Positions 35,998 through 44,640 are shown, counted from the stretch's first letter. The stretch: 59,858 nt of DNA from an uncultured Bacteroidales bacterium (GCA_937877455.1 CALFIU010000024.1:1-59858); one strand, 5' to 3'. The notes: generated by a model from the sequence alone, not told the origin. Numbers and translations: made by a program.

Positions 35998-36873
35998 ATG
36001 TTTCGCGACTATGCCTCATACATAAAGAATATCTTTGGAGAAAGAGTTCAAAAAATAGCACTTAATCCAGGATTTGGCTGTCCAAATCGCGACGGTAAAA
36101 TTGGTATCGGCGGTTGCTCTTACTGCAATAACAAAACTTTCAGCCCCTACTATGGAACTTTAAAAACAGTAGAAGAACAACTCAACGAAGGCATTAGTTT
36201 TTTTTCTAAAAAATACAAAGCACAGAAATACATCGCCTATTTTCAATCTTACACAAATACTTACGCTGAGGTTGAAAAGTTGGAAAAAATATTCAACTCC
36301 GCTCTTAATCGCGACGATGTTGTTGGATTGGCAGTGGCAACAAGACCTGACTGTGTTGATGAAAATGTTCTCGCTCTACTTGAAAACTACTCAAAAAAAT
36401 ACTACACCGTTTTGGAACTTGGGGTTGAATCGTGCTACAATCAGACATTAAAGGCAATAAATAGAGGTCATAGTTTTGAACAAGCAAAAGACGCTATTAT
36501 CCGAGCTAATAAACATAATCTTGAAGTGTGCGCACACCTTATAATGTATTTGCCATGCGAAACAAAAAAAATGATGCTCAATACAGCCAAGATAATGACA
36601 AGTTTGCCGGTTAAAATTCTAAAACTTCACCAACTACAAATAATAAAAGGCACAAAAATGGAACAGGATTTTATAACATTTCCACAAAAATTCAACCTTC
36701 CAACTGCCGACGAATACATAAATTTTTGCATAGAATATATAAAACTAACAAACAACAAAATTATTTTTGAACGTTTTGTAAGCGAATCTCCTCGCAAAAT
36801 GGTGGTAGCTCCAGACTGGGGCGGACTAAAAAACTATCAGATTACAGAACGAATAAAAAAAGCTTTTGTATAA
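35998..36873 (+). CDS. Radical SAM protein, YhcC/TIGR01212 type
   Basis: A 291-aa radical SAM enzyme. The cluster-binding cysteines are spaced CX11CX2C (Cys28, Cys40, Cys43) within GCPNRDGKIGIGGCSYCNN, the distinctive pattern of the TIGR01212 (E. coli YhcC) family rather than the classic CX3CX2C. AYFQSYTNTYA and VGLAVATRPDCVDENVL follow. The family is widespread and its substrate is not established. The start is one base after the pyrD stop. Confidence 0.92.
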   Translation: MFRDYASYIKNIFGERVQKIALNPGFGCPNRDGKIGIGGCSYCNNKTFSPYYGTLKTVEEQLNEGISFFSKKYKAQKYIAYFQSYTNTYAEVEKLEKIFNSALNRDDVVGLAVATRPDCVDENVLALLENYSKKYYTVLELGVESCYNQTLKAINRGHSFEQAKDAIIRANKHNLEVCAHLIMYLPCETKKMMLNTAKIMTSLPVKILKLHQLQIIKGTKMEQDFITFPQKFNLPTADEYINFCIEYIKLTNNKIIFERFVSESPRKMVVAPDWGGLKNYQITERIKKAFV

Positions 36874-36932
36874 AACCAAAGAATATTTCTAAAAGTTTTA
36901 CACAAAAAATATCTCAATAATTTTTTTTTTAT

Positions 36933-36940
36933 TATCTTTG
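36933..36940 (+). promoter_or_regulatory. -7 box of pgi
   Basis: TATCTTTG lies 40 nt before the pgi ATG, behind a T10 tract. Confidence 0.5.
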
Positions 36941-36980
36941 CACAAAGTAAAAAAAAAAAATCACATCAATCATACTAATT

Positions 36981-38327
36981 ATGAAAGATTTAAAACTTGA
37001 CATTAGCAAAGCGTTTGGCTTTGTATCTGAAAACGACTACAAATCGTTACAAGCTACTGCATTAGAAAAAAATGCTGCACTTTACGACAAAACTCTACCC
37101 GGCAACGACTTTTTAGGTTGGGCAGATGTAAAAAACATTATTTCGGCACAAGAACTTTCTGAAATAGAACAAAAAGCAGCCGAACTCCGTCAAAAAATAG
37201 AAATTCTCGTTGTTATCGGCATTGGCGGAAGTTATCTCGGAGCCAAAGCAGTAATTGATGCTTTGAGCAACTCATTTGCACAAATGAACATCCAAAAAGG
37301 CAAACCACTCGTTATCTTTGCTGGTCAAAACATCGGAGAAGATTATATCTACGAACTAATGGCTGCCATAGAAAACCGCGAATATGCCCTTTGTGTAATT
37401 TCTAAAAGCGGTACTACAACCGAACCAGCCATAGCATTCAGACTTTTGAAAGCTCAAATAGAAAAGAAATACGGTAAGGCAGAAGCCGCCAACAGAATTG
37501 TTGCAATAACAGATAAAAGCCGTGGCGCACTTAGAAAACTTGCAGACAGCGAAGGTTACAAAACTTTTGTTATCGGCGACAGCGTTGGCGGTAGATTTTC
37601 TGTTCTTACACCAGTTGGCTTATTCCCAATAGCTGTGGCAGGCTTTGATATCAAACAACTTTTGGCAGGAGCAACAAAAGTGGAAGAAATGTCAGCAAAA
37701 GGCAAATCGTTTGAAGAAAACGTTCCTGCTCATTATGCTGTTGTTAGAAACTTGCTTTATAGAAAAAACTTCGGCACTGAAATTCTCGTAAACTTCCATC
37801 CAAAACTTCACTATTTTAGCGAATGGTGGAAACAACTTTACGGCGAAAGCGAAGGAAAAGAAGGCAAAGGTATTTTCCCTGCATCTGTTGATTTCACAAG
37901 CGACTTACATTCTATGGGTCAATTTATCCAAGAAGGAACTCGCGGACTTTACGAAACTGTTATTTCAATTGCCCAACCCGATAACAAAGTAGAAATTCCT
38001 TCCGATGCACAAAACCTCGACCAACTCAACTATTTGGCTGGTAAACGCGTTGACGAAGTAAACAAACAAGCCGAACTTGGTACAAAACTTGCTCACCTCG
38101 ATGGTGGTGTACCTCAAATAAGGATAGAAATTCCTCAACTCAACGAATACTATCTCGGACAATTAATTTATTTCTTTGAAAAAGCTTGCGGAATAAGCGG
38201 ATACATATTGGGCGTAAATCCGTTTAACCAACCAGGCGTTGAAGCATACAAGAAAAACATGTTTGCATTGCTCAATAAACCCGGATTTGAAGAAGAAAGC
38301 AAGAAAATACAAGAACGTTTGAAATAA
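36981..38327 (+). CDS. pgi: Glucose-6-phosphate isomerase
   Basis: A 448-aa glycolytic enzyme interconverting glucose 6-phosphate and fructose 6-phosphate. Motifs: VIGIGGSYLGAKAVIDAL, the phosphate-binding SKSGTTTEPAIAFRLL, GGRFSVLTPVGLFP, the QLYGESEGKEGKGIFP segment with the catalytic Glu, and GVNPFNQPGVEAYK near the C-terminus. The ~450-aa length matches the short bacterial form, not the 550-aa E. coli form. It is monocistronic, with its own promoter and terminator. Confidence 0.98.
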   Translation: MKDLKLDISKAFGFVSENDYKSLQATALEKNAALYDKTLPGNDFLGWADVKNIISAQELSEIEQKAAELRQKIEILVVIGIGGSYLGAKAVIDALSNSFAQMNIQKGKPLVIFAGQNIGEDYIYELMAAIENREYALCVISKSGTTTEPAIAFRLLKAQIEKKYGKAEAANRIVAITDKSRGALRKLADSEGYKTFVIGDSVGGRFSVLTPVGLFPIAVAGFDIKQLLAGATKVEEMSAKGKSFEENVPAHYAVVRNLLYRKNFGTEILVNFHPKLHYFSEWWKQLYGESEGKEGKGIFPASVDFTSDLHSMGQFIQEGTRGLYETVISIAQPDNKVEIPSDAQNLDQLNYLAGKRVDEVNKQAELGTKLAHLDGGVPQIRIEIPQLNEYYLGQLIYFFEKACGISGYILGVNPFNQPGVEAYKKNMFALLNKPGFEEESKKIQERLK

Positions 38328-38343
38328 CAATTCAAACAATCCT

Positions 38344-38384
38344 AAAAAAACTTCTCTAATATTTTTTTTAGAGAAGTTTTTTTT
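38344..38384 (+). terminator. Terminator of pgi
   Basis: A perfect stem centred on CTTCTCTAA/TTAGAGAAG, extended by A/T pairs, with an ~8-nt loop and a long T run. Confidence 0.85.
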
Positions 38385-38386
38385 TT

Positions 38387-38394
38387 TACTTTTG
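38387..38394 (+). promoter_or_regulatory. -7 box of the paired membrane-protein/radical SAM cassette
   Basis: TACTTTTG begins immediately after the T run of the pgi terminator and ends 28 nt before the first cassette gene. The -33 region therefore overlaps the terminator hairpin. Confidence 0.5.
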
Positions 38395-38422
38395 CTAAAA
38401 ATAAAACAAAAAATTACCTACA

Positions 38423-38968
38423 ATGAACAAAATAGTAATACCATTAGCAGCCATCGGACTTATCCTTATGGGCATTGCATTTGCAATAGTATCTACTATA
38501 GTTTTTCTCTCAAAAGGCAAATCTGCATTTTGGATTAATAAAAAAATGAAATTTGGTGGCTTGTTGTTAACCCTTTCATCATTAGTAGGATTGGCTACCA
38601 CCCAAACTGCATGCGTATCCGACTGCTACGATGAGCCTTCGACATTCACCGACACAACAACACACGATGTTCCGTCTTTAAAACAGATAGAAACCTCCGA
38701 CACTATAAAACTATCAGAAACAAATTACATAAAAGGTTTTATCAACTGCCACGCAATAAAATATATGTATTCACTTAAAGACGAAGAATATAACACCTTA
38801 CAATCGGGACTTCTTCCAATATCCAAAGACGACTTGGAAAATTATTCCGAAAAACACTTTGCTATAACAATCGACTCAACAATACAGCCTGGTAATTACA
38901 ATCTTTTCATCTCCGACAACGATTTGTTTAATTACATAGGATACACAAAAATTTCAATAACAGAATAA
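38423..38968 (+). CDS. Paired membrane protein A with Cys-Tyr motif (radical SAM cassette)
   Basis: A 181-aa protein with an N-terminal membrane helix (about 5-29), a basic stretch KGKSAFWINKKMKFGG, a second hydrophobic segment (about 45-60) and then a short Cys region with Cys64 and Cys68-Tyr69. The remaining 110 residues look like an exported beta-rich domain ending in GNYNLFISDND. It is a clear paralogue of the next gene: the first 55 residues are nearly collinear (PLAAI, FAIVS, KGKS, INKK, GGL-LTL). A radical SAM enzyme is encoded just downstream. It could be that enzyme's substrate or a lipoprotein-like partner. No family was recognised with certainty. Confidence 0.75.
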   Translation: MNKIVIPLAAIGLILMGIAFAIVSTIVFLSKGKSAFWINKKMKFGGLLLTLSSLVGLATTQTACVSDCYDEPSTFTDTTTHDVPSLKQIETSDTIKLSETNYIKGFINCHAIKYMYSLKDEEYNTLQSGLLPISKDDLENYSEKHFAITIDSTIQPGNYNLFISDNDLFNYIGYTKISITE

Positions 38969-39086
38969 AAAAATATTAATAAAAAAACTCACTCACCGAA
39001 AACAAACACATAAATAAACTCGTAAAAATACATAATACCCTATTACTAATATTATATTATAAGGTGTAACAAAAAACAAAAAAATT

Positions 39087-39632
39087 ATGAATAATAAAAT
39101 ACTTTGGCCATTAGCAGCAATAGCATTAGCAATAATAGCAGTTGGTTTTGCAATAGTATCAGTTGCCGTATTTTTTACCAAAGGGAAATCTAAATTTTTG
39201 ATAAACAAAAAGTTAAAACTTGGTGGATTAATGCTAACACTAACATCAATGATGGGATGTGGTAGCATCGGAACTGGTTGTCAACAAACTTGCTACGAAC
39301 CTGTTGAACCACCTCAAATGACATGCTACGATGTGGTTATGGTTAATGTTGTTAGATTGGAGCAAGATACAATAAAAATGGATGGCGACTTAATTTTAAA
39401 AGGCACAATCCACGAATCCAAATTCGATAATTATTCGTTTTCGGTGGTAAAAGTAACCGATACATTACAACACGGCAAATTAAAAATAGTAGAAAAAGAT
39501 ACCGCAAACACTCAAAAAAAATTTGAAATAAATCTCGACAAAAAGTTGACGGAAGGAAATTACACTCTAATAATTTATGCAGATACTACCGACAACGAAT
39601 TGTCAAACAACTTTTTTTGCATTACCAAATGA
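39087..39632 (+). CDS. Paired membrane protein B with Cys-Tyr motifs (radical SAM cassette)
   Basis: A 181-aa paralogue of the preceding gene with the same layout: membrane helix (about 6-30), KGKSKFLINKKLKLGG, a hydrophobic segment ending in MMGC (Cys58, weakly lipobox-like), then Cys65, Cys69-Tyr70 and Cys80-Tyr81. So the Cys-Tyr unit (CYEP, CYDV) occurs twice here and once in the partner. The C-terminal ~95 residues form a probable beta domain ending in GNYTLIIYADTTDN. Its stop overlaps the radical SAM start (ATGA), showing translational coupling. Cys-Tyr repeats are the likely modified or metal-binding site. This is inference. Confidence 0.75.
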   Translation: MNNKILWPLAAIALAIIAVGFAIVSVAVFFTKGKSKFLINKKLKLGGLMLTLTSMMGCGSIGTGCQQTCYEPVEPPQMTCYDVVMVNVVRLEQDTIKMDGDLILKGTIHESKFDNYSFSVVKVTDTLQHGKLKIVEKDTANTQKKFEINLDKKLTEGNYTLIIYADTTDNELSNNFFCITK

Positions 39633-40639
39633 AACCTAAACTACCGTTGGTAAACTATGAGGTAACAATGAACTGCAACCTCAAATGTCGTTTTTGCTAC
39701 AATCATCACAAAAATACAGGTATTACCCCACCCCCATCTTCATATAAACAAGCCGATAAAACACTACGAAAAATTTTCAAAGTTTTTGATGTTGGGCAAG
39801 TAACATTTACAGGCGGAGAACCTTTCTGCGCCGAACGATTTGGAGAACTTGTACTAACAGCAAGGCTCAAAGGTGCAAAAGCAGCTGTTATTTCTAATGG
39901 TAATTATGCTACAATAGACAAATATCTACAACTCGTTGACCTTGGTATAGAACTTTTTGAACTTCCAATTCATAGCCACAATCCCGAAATTCACGACACA
40001 ATGACACGAATAAAGGGTTCGCATCAAAAATCTGTTAGCATAATAAAAGCATTAAAACAAAAAAAAATTTCGCCAACAGTGGTTTTAGTGCTAACAAAAT
40101 TTAATGCAGAAACAGCTGGCGAAACAATAAAATTTATATCAACATTGGGAATAAACCGAATGATGCTAAATAGATATAACATAGGAGGCGAAGGTGTTAC
40201 AAATCCAAGAGAAATATTGCCAGACCAAAAACAACTTAAAAAAGCTTTTTCAGAAATATCCGCTCAGGCATTACAAAACAAAATTTCTGTTTTTTCAAGT
40301 GTTTGCACTCCACACTGCATTCTAAACCCAAGAGATTACAACGGCATAAGATTCTCTTCTTGTTCATTCGATATAACAAAACGCCCAGTAACCATAGACT
40401 ACCTCGGCAACATAAGATTTTGTAACCACTCGCCAATAATACTTGGCAATATTTACAAAAACAATCCAAAAGATATAATAAACAATCCAGAATCAAAAAA
40501 ATGGGAAGAAATTATTCCAAATAAATGTCAAAATTGCAAAGAATATCCAATTTGCAAAGCAGGTTGCCGCGCTGCAAGCCAACAATGCGGACTTACACTC
40601 AACGAACCAGATCCTATAATTAAATTATATCAACAATAA
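39629..40639 (+). CDS. Radical SAM/SPASM-like maturase
   Basis: A 336-aa radical SAM enzyme. The classic CX3CX2C motif is CNLKCRFC (Cys16, Cys20, Cys23), with VTFTGGEPF (58-66) binding SAM. The C-terminal third has a SPASM-like set of cysteines for extra Fe-S clusters: CTPHC, SSCSFD, FCNHSPIILGNIY, KCQNCKEYPICKAGC. This architecture is typical of peptide- and protein-modifying maturases. The start at 39629 forms ATGA with the stop of the Cys-Tyr membrane protein, preferred over an in-frame ATG at 39617. The likely substrates are the two preceding paralogues. Gene pairs of radical SAM enzymes with small lipoproteins are known in Bacteroidales, but I cannot assign this one to a named model. Confidence 0.88.
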   Translation: MKPKLPLVNYEVTMNCNLKCRFCYNHHKNTGITPPPSSYKQADKTLRKIFKVFDVGQVTFTGGEPFCAERFGELVLTARLKGAKAAVISNGNYATIDKYLQLVDLGIELFELPIHSHNPEIHDTMTRIKGSHQKSVSIIKALKQKKISPTVVLVLTKFNAETAGETIKFISTLGINRMMLNRYNIGGEGVTNPREILPDQKQLKKAFSEISAQALQNKISVFSSVCTPHCILNPRDYNGIRFSSCSFDITKRPVTIDYLGNIRFCNHSPIILGNIYKNNPKDIINNPESKKWEEIIPNKCQNCKEYPICKAGCRAASQQCGLTLNEPDPIIKLYQQ

Positions 40640-40650
40640 ATAAAAACATT

Positions 40651-40764
40651 CACCCCTGCCCCTCTCCTAAAAGGAGAGAGACAAGAGTGAGGTAGAAGAA
40701 TTTCCAAATAATTTTCTTCATCACTTTTCCCACGCCTTTTAGGAGAATAGTTGAGGGTAAGGTC
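40651..40764. repeat. Inverted pair of a C-rich intergenic repeat
   Basis: CACCCCTGCCCCTCTCCTAA with the following AAGGAGAG hairpin recurs in reverse orientation at 40723-40764, so the element has two diverged arms. Its C-rich arms stand out from the AT-rich surroundings. Similar hairpin repeats are scattered in many Bacteroidota genomes. It may act as a transcription terminator for the radical SAM cassette. Confidence 0.6.
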
Positions 40765-40829
40765 ATAGAATAACAAACATAAAAATAATTACAAATTCAA
40801 CAAAATGGCGTGTTTTTTGACAAAAGAAT

Positions 40830-40859
40830 TTTGTATATAAAAAAAAATGCTTAATTTTG
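40830..40859 (+). promoter_or_regulatory. Promoter of parA operon
   Basis: TTTG (40830-40833) and TAATTTTG (40852-40859) are spaced 18 nt, 33 nt before the ATG. Confidence 0.55.
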
Positions 40860-40892
40860 GTATTTGAAAATGCTTAAAACTTTTTCAATAAA

Positions 40893-41648
40893 ATGAGCGC
40901 AATAATAGCAATAAGCAATCACAAAGGCGGCGTTGGAAAAACAACGTCCACTGTCAATATAGGAGCAGGATTGGCTATGGCAGGTAAAAAAGTTCTGCTG
41001 ATAGATATGGATCCACAGGCCAACCTAACCCAAAGTTATGGAATAACAAAAGCAGAAGTATCTGTTTACGAAGTACTTAAAGGTGAGGCTAAGCCAGAAC
41101 CAGTAAACGTACTCGAAAACCTCGACATCTTACCTTCTACACTTGACCTTTCTGGGGCAGAAATGGAACTAAGCAACGAGGCTGGTAGAGAATACATTTT
41201 GCACGAGGCAATAAGTGAAATATCTGAAAACTACAATTACATACTCATAGACTGTCCACCATCACTTGGATTATTAACAATTAACGCATTGACAGCCGCA
41301 GATGAAGTTTACATTCCACTTCAAGCTCACTATTTGGCAATCAAAGGTCTAACAAAAATAATAGAAGTGATTGGTAAAGTGAAAAAAAGGCTTAACAAAA
41401 ATGTAGAAATAACAGGCGTTTTTGTAACACAATTTGACAAGCGCAAAGTACTACACAGAGATGTTGTTGACACAATATACACCTATTTTCAAGAAAAGTT
41501 GTTTGACACACGCATACGCGACAACATTTCTTTAGCAGAGGCACCAAGCCAAGGATTAGACATTTTTAGATACGACAACACTTGTAAAGGAGCTGAAGAC
41601 TATAGAGCTCTATGCCAAGAAATTCTTGAACGTCATTATCAAAATTAA
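40893..41648 (+). CDS. parA: ParA/Soj-family ATPase
   Basis: A 251-aa deviant-Walker ATPase that forms nucleotide-dependent gradients on DNA to position cargo. KGGVGKTT (11-18), DMDPQANLT and the DCPPSLGLLTINAL switch segment are intact. PLQAHYLAIKGLTKIIEVI and FDKRKVLHRDV follow the Soj pattern. Length is that of chromosomal ParA. The next gene is not parB but a 106-aa protein with a ParB-like N-terminal motif. Chromosome segregation or positioning of another cargo are both possible. Confidence 0.93.
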   Translation: MSAIIAISNHKGGVGKTTSTVNIGAGLAMAGKKVLLIDMDPQANLTQSYGITKAEVSVYEVLKGEAKPEPVNVLENLDILPSTLDLSGAEMELSNEAGREYILHEAISEISENYNYILIDCPPSLGLLTINALTAADEVYIPLQAHYLAIKGLTKIIEVIGKVKKRLNKNVEITGVFVTQFDKRKVLHRDVVDTIYTYFQEKLFDTRIRDNISLAEAPSQGLDIFRYDNTCKGAEDYRALCQEILERHYQN

Positions 41649-41654
41649 GACAAA

Positions 41655-41975
41655 ATGGCAAAAAAAAATTTTAAAGGCGGATTAGATAGCCTTATAGAAA
41701 ACTCCTTGGGCATTAAACCCAAAGAAAAAAATCGCGAAAAACCGCAAACACAAACATCAAAAGATGATGAACAAGAAATTGCGGAAAACGACACTGTAGA
41801 TAGTAATGCTGTGTCGTCAAAAGAAGTTGCCGCACTAAAAATTGAAATTGCCAACCTCAAACACGAACTTTATTTATGGAGAAATGGCAAAATAACTCCA
41901 GATAATTTTTCGTCAACATTAATTAAATATGGACTAAAATATAATCCCGAAACAAATGAAATAGAAGATTTGTAA
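41655..41975 (+). CDS. Small ParA-partner protein with ParB-like N-terminal motif
   Basis: A 106-aa charged protein 6 nt behind parA. Its N-terminus MAKKNFKGGLDSLI (1-14) resembles the KGLGxGLxxL motif with which ParB proteins touch ParA and stimulate its ATPase. The middle is disordered and acidic. Residues about 54-75 (SKEVAALKIEIANLKHELYL) form a coiled coil, and the end is a short folded-looking segment. No HTH, CTPase or KorB-like domain is present, so it is not ParB. It may be an adaptor similar in logic to McdB-type ParA partners. That role is inference. Confidence 0.75.
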   Translation: MAKKNFKGGLDSLIENSLGIKPKEKNREKPQTQTSKDDEQEIAENDTVDSNAVSSKEVAALKIEIANLKHELYLWRNGKITPDNFSSTLIKYGLKYNPETNEIEDL

Positions 41976-41991
41976 ATTTTTTCTAAAAAAA

Positions 41992-42022
41992 TTTGGTAAT
42001 AACCAAAAAGTAAATACTTTTG
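41992..42022 (+). promoter_or_regulatory. Promoter of tRNA-Arg
   Basis: TTTG (41992-41995) and TACTTTTG (42015-42022) are spaced 19 nt, 11 nt before the tRNA 5' end, an ideal distance. Confidence 0.7.
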
Positions 42023-42033
42023 CAACATTAAAA

Positions 42034-42105
42034 GTCTGGGTAGTTCAACGGATAGAACGGAAGTTTCCTAAACTTTAAATCGGGGTTCGATTCCCCGCCC
42101 GGACA
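42034..42105 (+). tRNA. tRNA-Arg (anticodon CCU)
   Basis: 72 nt fold as a full cloverleaf: acceptor GTCTGGG/CCCGGAC, D stem GTTC/GAAC, anticodon stem GAAGT/ACTTT with loop TTCCTAA (anticodon CCT), T stem CGGGG/CCCCG with loop TTCGATT. The 3' CCA is not encoded. It reads AGG codons. Confidence 0.95.
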
Positions 42106-42259
42106 CTTATAATATATTTTTCTCATCGCAATCAACAATAAAACAATACACTTAAAGATATTTTTACTCAGATAGCAATAATAATTATTATTTACAATAA
42201 TAAAAGGTGTATAAAATTTTATGGGCGAAAACATAAATCCGCCCCATTGTGTAAAAAAA

Positions 42260-42787
42260 TTATCTCGTTCTAAGCGATGGCAATATCTGCTCAAAAACAA
42301 TTTTCTCTGCGCTATCAAGATACGAAATATTAAAATAAACAATTTTGTAAGGCTCTAACTCAGAAGTAGCCGCCCCCAACAACATGTTAATACCATCGGC
42401 ATTACGCGCACCAGTGTAATAAAAACCCTCAAAACCGTTTTGTTTCAAACTATTGAAATTTAAATGAGACATTTCGTAAGTGCTGGTTGTACCAAACGAT
42501 AGAATTTTTTCGTTTACAAAACCTTGCATTTCTTTGTCGGTAAACAAAAGCGAATCACTCTTTGCACTAAAAATGCTGTCGGCAGGAAACTGTACAGATG
42601 TTTTGTTGAGCAAAATACCAATTTCTCCATTAAAAATATTGAGAATTACACCATTGTCGGTTTTAATTTGCATATCGTCAAAACCAACAATCTCAAGACC
42701 GAGAATGTCGTTGCCAAAATATTTGCTTTCTGGTGCAGAACACCCCGAAATCATAACAATCAAAATAATTGCAAAAATCTTATACAT
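42260..42787 (-). CDS. Lipoprotein of unknown function
   Basis: A 175-aa protein with a lipoprotein signal ending ISGC (Cys16). The rest (FGNDILGLEIVGFDDMQIKT, the MSHLNFNSLKQNGFEGFYYTG region, ending EQILPSLRTR) is an alpha/beta domain I do not recognise. It is one of only two minus-strand genes in the 33.7-58.5 kb block and stands between a tRNA and dnaX without a partner. The terminal VFEQILPSLR helix resembles the end of PsbP/Mog1-like lipoproteins that measure a fitted time course. This is a weak hint only. Confidence 0.75.
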   Translation of the reverse strand: MYKIFAIILIVMISGCSAPESKYFGNDILGLEIVGFDDMQIKTDNGVILNIFNGEIGILLNKTSVQFPADSIFSAKSDSLLFTDKEMQGFVNEKILSFGTTSTYEMSHLNFNSLKQNGFEGFYYTGARNADGINMLLGAATSELEPYKIVYFNISYLDSAEKIVFEQILPSLRTR

Positions 42788-42847
42788 GATAAATAATTAT
42801 TTTTTTTGCAAAATTGATTTTTTTTTTTAGTTTTTACAATTTTTCAA

Positions 42848-42855
42848 TACTTTTG
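42848..42855 (+). promoter_or_regulatory. -7 box of dnaX
   Basis: TACTTTTG lies 20 nt before the dnaX ATG. No clear -33 box. Confidence 0.45.
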
Positions 42856-42875
42856 AAAAAAATTAGCAGGTAAAA

Positions 42876-44609
42876 ATGGAAAACTTTGTAGTTTCGGCAA
42901 GGAAATACCGTCCAGCAAGTTTCGACACGGTAGTAGGACAAGGCAGCATAACAGCAACATTGAAAAACGCCATAAAAAACAACCAACTCGCACAAGCATA
43001 TTTATTTTGCGGTCCACGTGGTGTTGGCAAAACAACATGTTCTCGCATATTTGCAAAAACCATCAACTGCCTCAACCTAACAGAAAACCTCGAAGCCTGC
43101 AACGAATGTGAATCATGTCGCGCGTTCAACGAAAATCGTTCGTACAACATACACGAACTCGATGCCGCAAGCAACAACTCCGTTGATGACATTCGTATGC
43201 TGATAGACAAAGTAAGGATTCCACCGCAAATTGGTAAATATAGCGTCTATATTGTCGATGAAGTTCACATGCTATCGCCTGCCGCTTTCAATGCGTTTCT
43301 TAAAACATTGGAAGAGCCGCCAGCACACGCAAAGTTTATACTCGCTACCACCGAAAAACACAAAATATTACCAACAATACTTTCACGATGCCAAATATTC
43401 GATTTCAATCGCATGAGTGTAGAAGGCATTGTTGGGCATTTGCAAAACCTTGCACAAAAAGAAGGCATAGATGCCGACATTGACGGATTAAATGTTATTG
43501 CTCAAAAAGCAGATGGCGGTATGAGAGATGCGTTGTCGCTGTTTGACCAAATTGTAAGTTTCGCTGGCAAAAAATTTACATATCAAGACGTAATAAACAA
43601 CCTCAATGTACTTGACTACGAATATTATTTCAAATTAACAGATATGTTTTTGGCTGGCGATATTGCTGGTTCGTTGCTTACATTTAACGAAATACTAAGT
43701 AAGGGTTTTGATGCTCATCACTTTATAAGCGGATTGAGCCAACATTTTAGAGATTTAATGGTATGCCGCGATGCCAATACTTTGCAACTTCTCGAAGTAG
43801 GTGCAGGAATACGCGACCACTACAAAAAACAATCAGAAAGTCTAAGTGTACCTTTTATATATACAGCACTTAACATAACCAATCGCTGCGACCTCGACTA
43901 TCGCGAAAGCAAAAGTAAACGACTGCTCGTTGAACTTACATTGATGCAACTTTGCAACATAAACAACCAAATAACTGGCGCAATACAATCTCAACCTACA
44001 ACATCAAATGCAACAGTTCAGCAGCCAAATGTGCAACAACAAACACCAGTTGCAACACAACAAATACAACCATCACAACAAAACTCGACACCATCGCAAG
44101 CGCAAATTGCCGAGCAAAACGTTAAAAAAACTGCCGAAATTTCCATAAAAGACTATATCCAAAACAAAAATATAGTTTCAAAGCAAGAAAACGAACAAAA
44201 AAAACAAACAGAACAAACGGTAGCAAACCAACCAACAGCAACCGAAAACGAAAACTTTACGTTAGAACAATTACAAAAAATCTTTGCATCGCTTGCTGAA
44301 ATATATCGAACAAAAAAACCACGATTACACGCAATTTTTAAAGAGTGTATGCCACAATTAAAAGACAACTTTGTGGTGGAAATAACACTACAAAACTCTC
44401 TGCAAGAAGATGCTATCAACGAGGTAAAAAGCGGATTTGTAAACTACCTACGAAAACAACTACATAACACAAGTATTGACGTTGTAACAAAAATATCAAA
44501 CATACAACCACAAAATGCGGTATATACTGATGCCGACAAATACAAATTTTTGAGCCAACAAAATGCAAACCTCGAAGTATTAAAACAAAATTTAAACCTC
44601 GATTTCTAA
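42876..44609 (+). CDS. dnaX: DNA polymerase III subunit gamma/tau
   Basis: A 577-aa clamp-loader ATPase. It has the Walker A GPRGVGKT (46-53), zinc ligands Cys65, Cys75, Cys78 and Cys81, DAASNNSVDDIR, the DEVHMLSPAAFNAFLKTLEE Walker B region (split motif) and the sensor 1 LATTEKHKILPTILSRCQ. A Gln/Asn/Thr-rich linker (about 365-450) leads to a tau-like C-terminal domain (about 455-577). No obvious slippery A-run frameshift site for gamma was looked for exhaustively. It sits 31 nt ahead of recF. Confidence 0.96.
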   Translation: MENFVVSARKYRPASFDTVVGQGSITATLKNAIKNNQLAQAYLFCGPRGVGKTTCSRIFAKTINCLNLTENLEACNECESCRAFNENRSYNIHELDAASNNSVDDIRMLIDKVRIPPQIGKYSVYIVDEVHMLSPAAFNAFLKTLEEPPAHAKFILATTEKHKILPTILSRCQIFDFNRMSVEGIVGHLQNLAQKEGIDADIDGLNVIAQKADGGMRDALSLFDQIVSFAGKKFTYQDVINNLNVLDYEYYFKLTDMFLAGDIAGSLLTFNEILSKGFDAHHFISGLSQHFRDLMVCRDANTLQLLEVGAGIRDHYKKQSESLSVPFIYTALNITNRCDLDYRESKSKRLLVELTLMQLCNINNQITGAIQSQPTTSNATVQQPNVQQQTPVATQQIQPSQQNSTPSQAQIAEQNVKKTAEISIKDYIQNKNIVSKQENEQKKQTEQTVANQPTATENENFTLEQLQKIFASLAEIYRTKKPRLHAIFKECMPQLKDNFVVEITLQNSLQEDAINEVKSGFVNYLRKQLHNTSIDVVTKISNIQPQNAVYTDADKYKFLSQQNANLEVLKQNLNLDF

Positions 44610-44640
44610 CATAAAAAGTCGGTATTCAACAAATAAAAAA

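Noticed and set aside
42028..42342. Minus-strand open frame with a GGESNPDLKFRKLPFYPLNYP-like end
   Set aside because: The C-terminal part is the complement of tRNA-Arg, a familiar false gene call.
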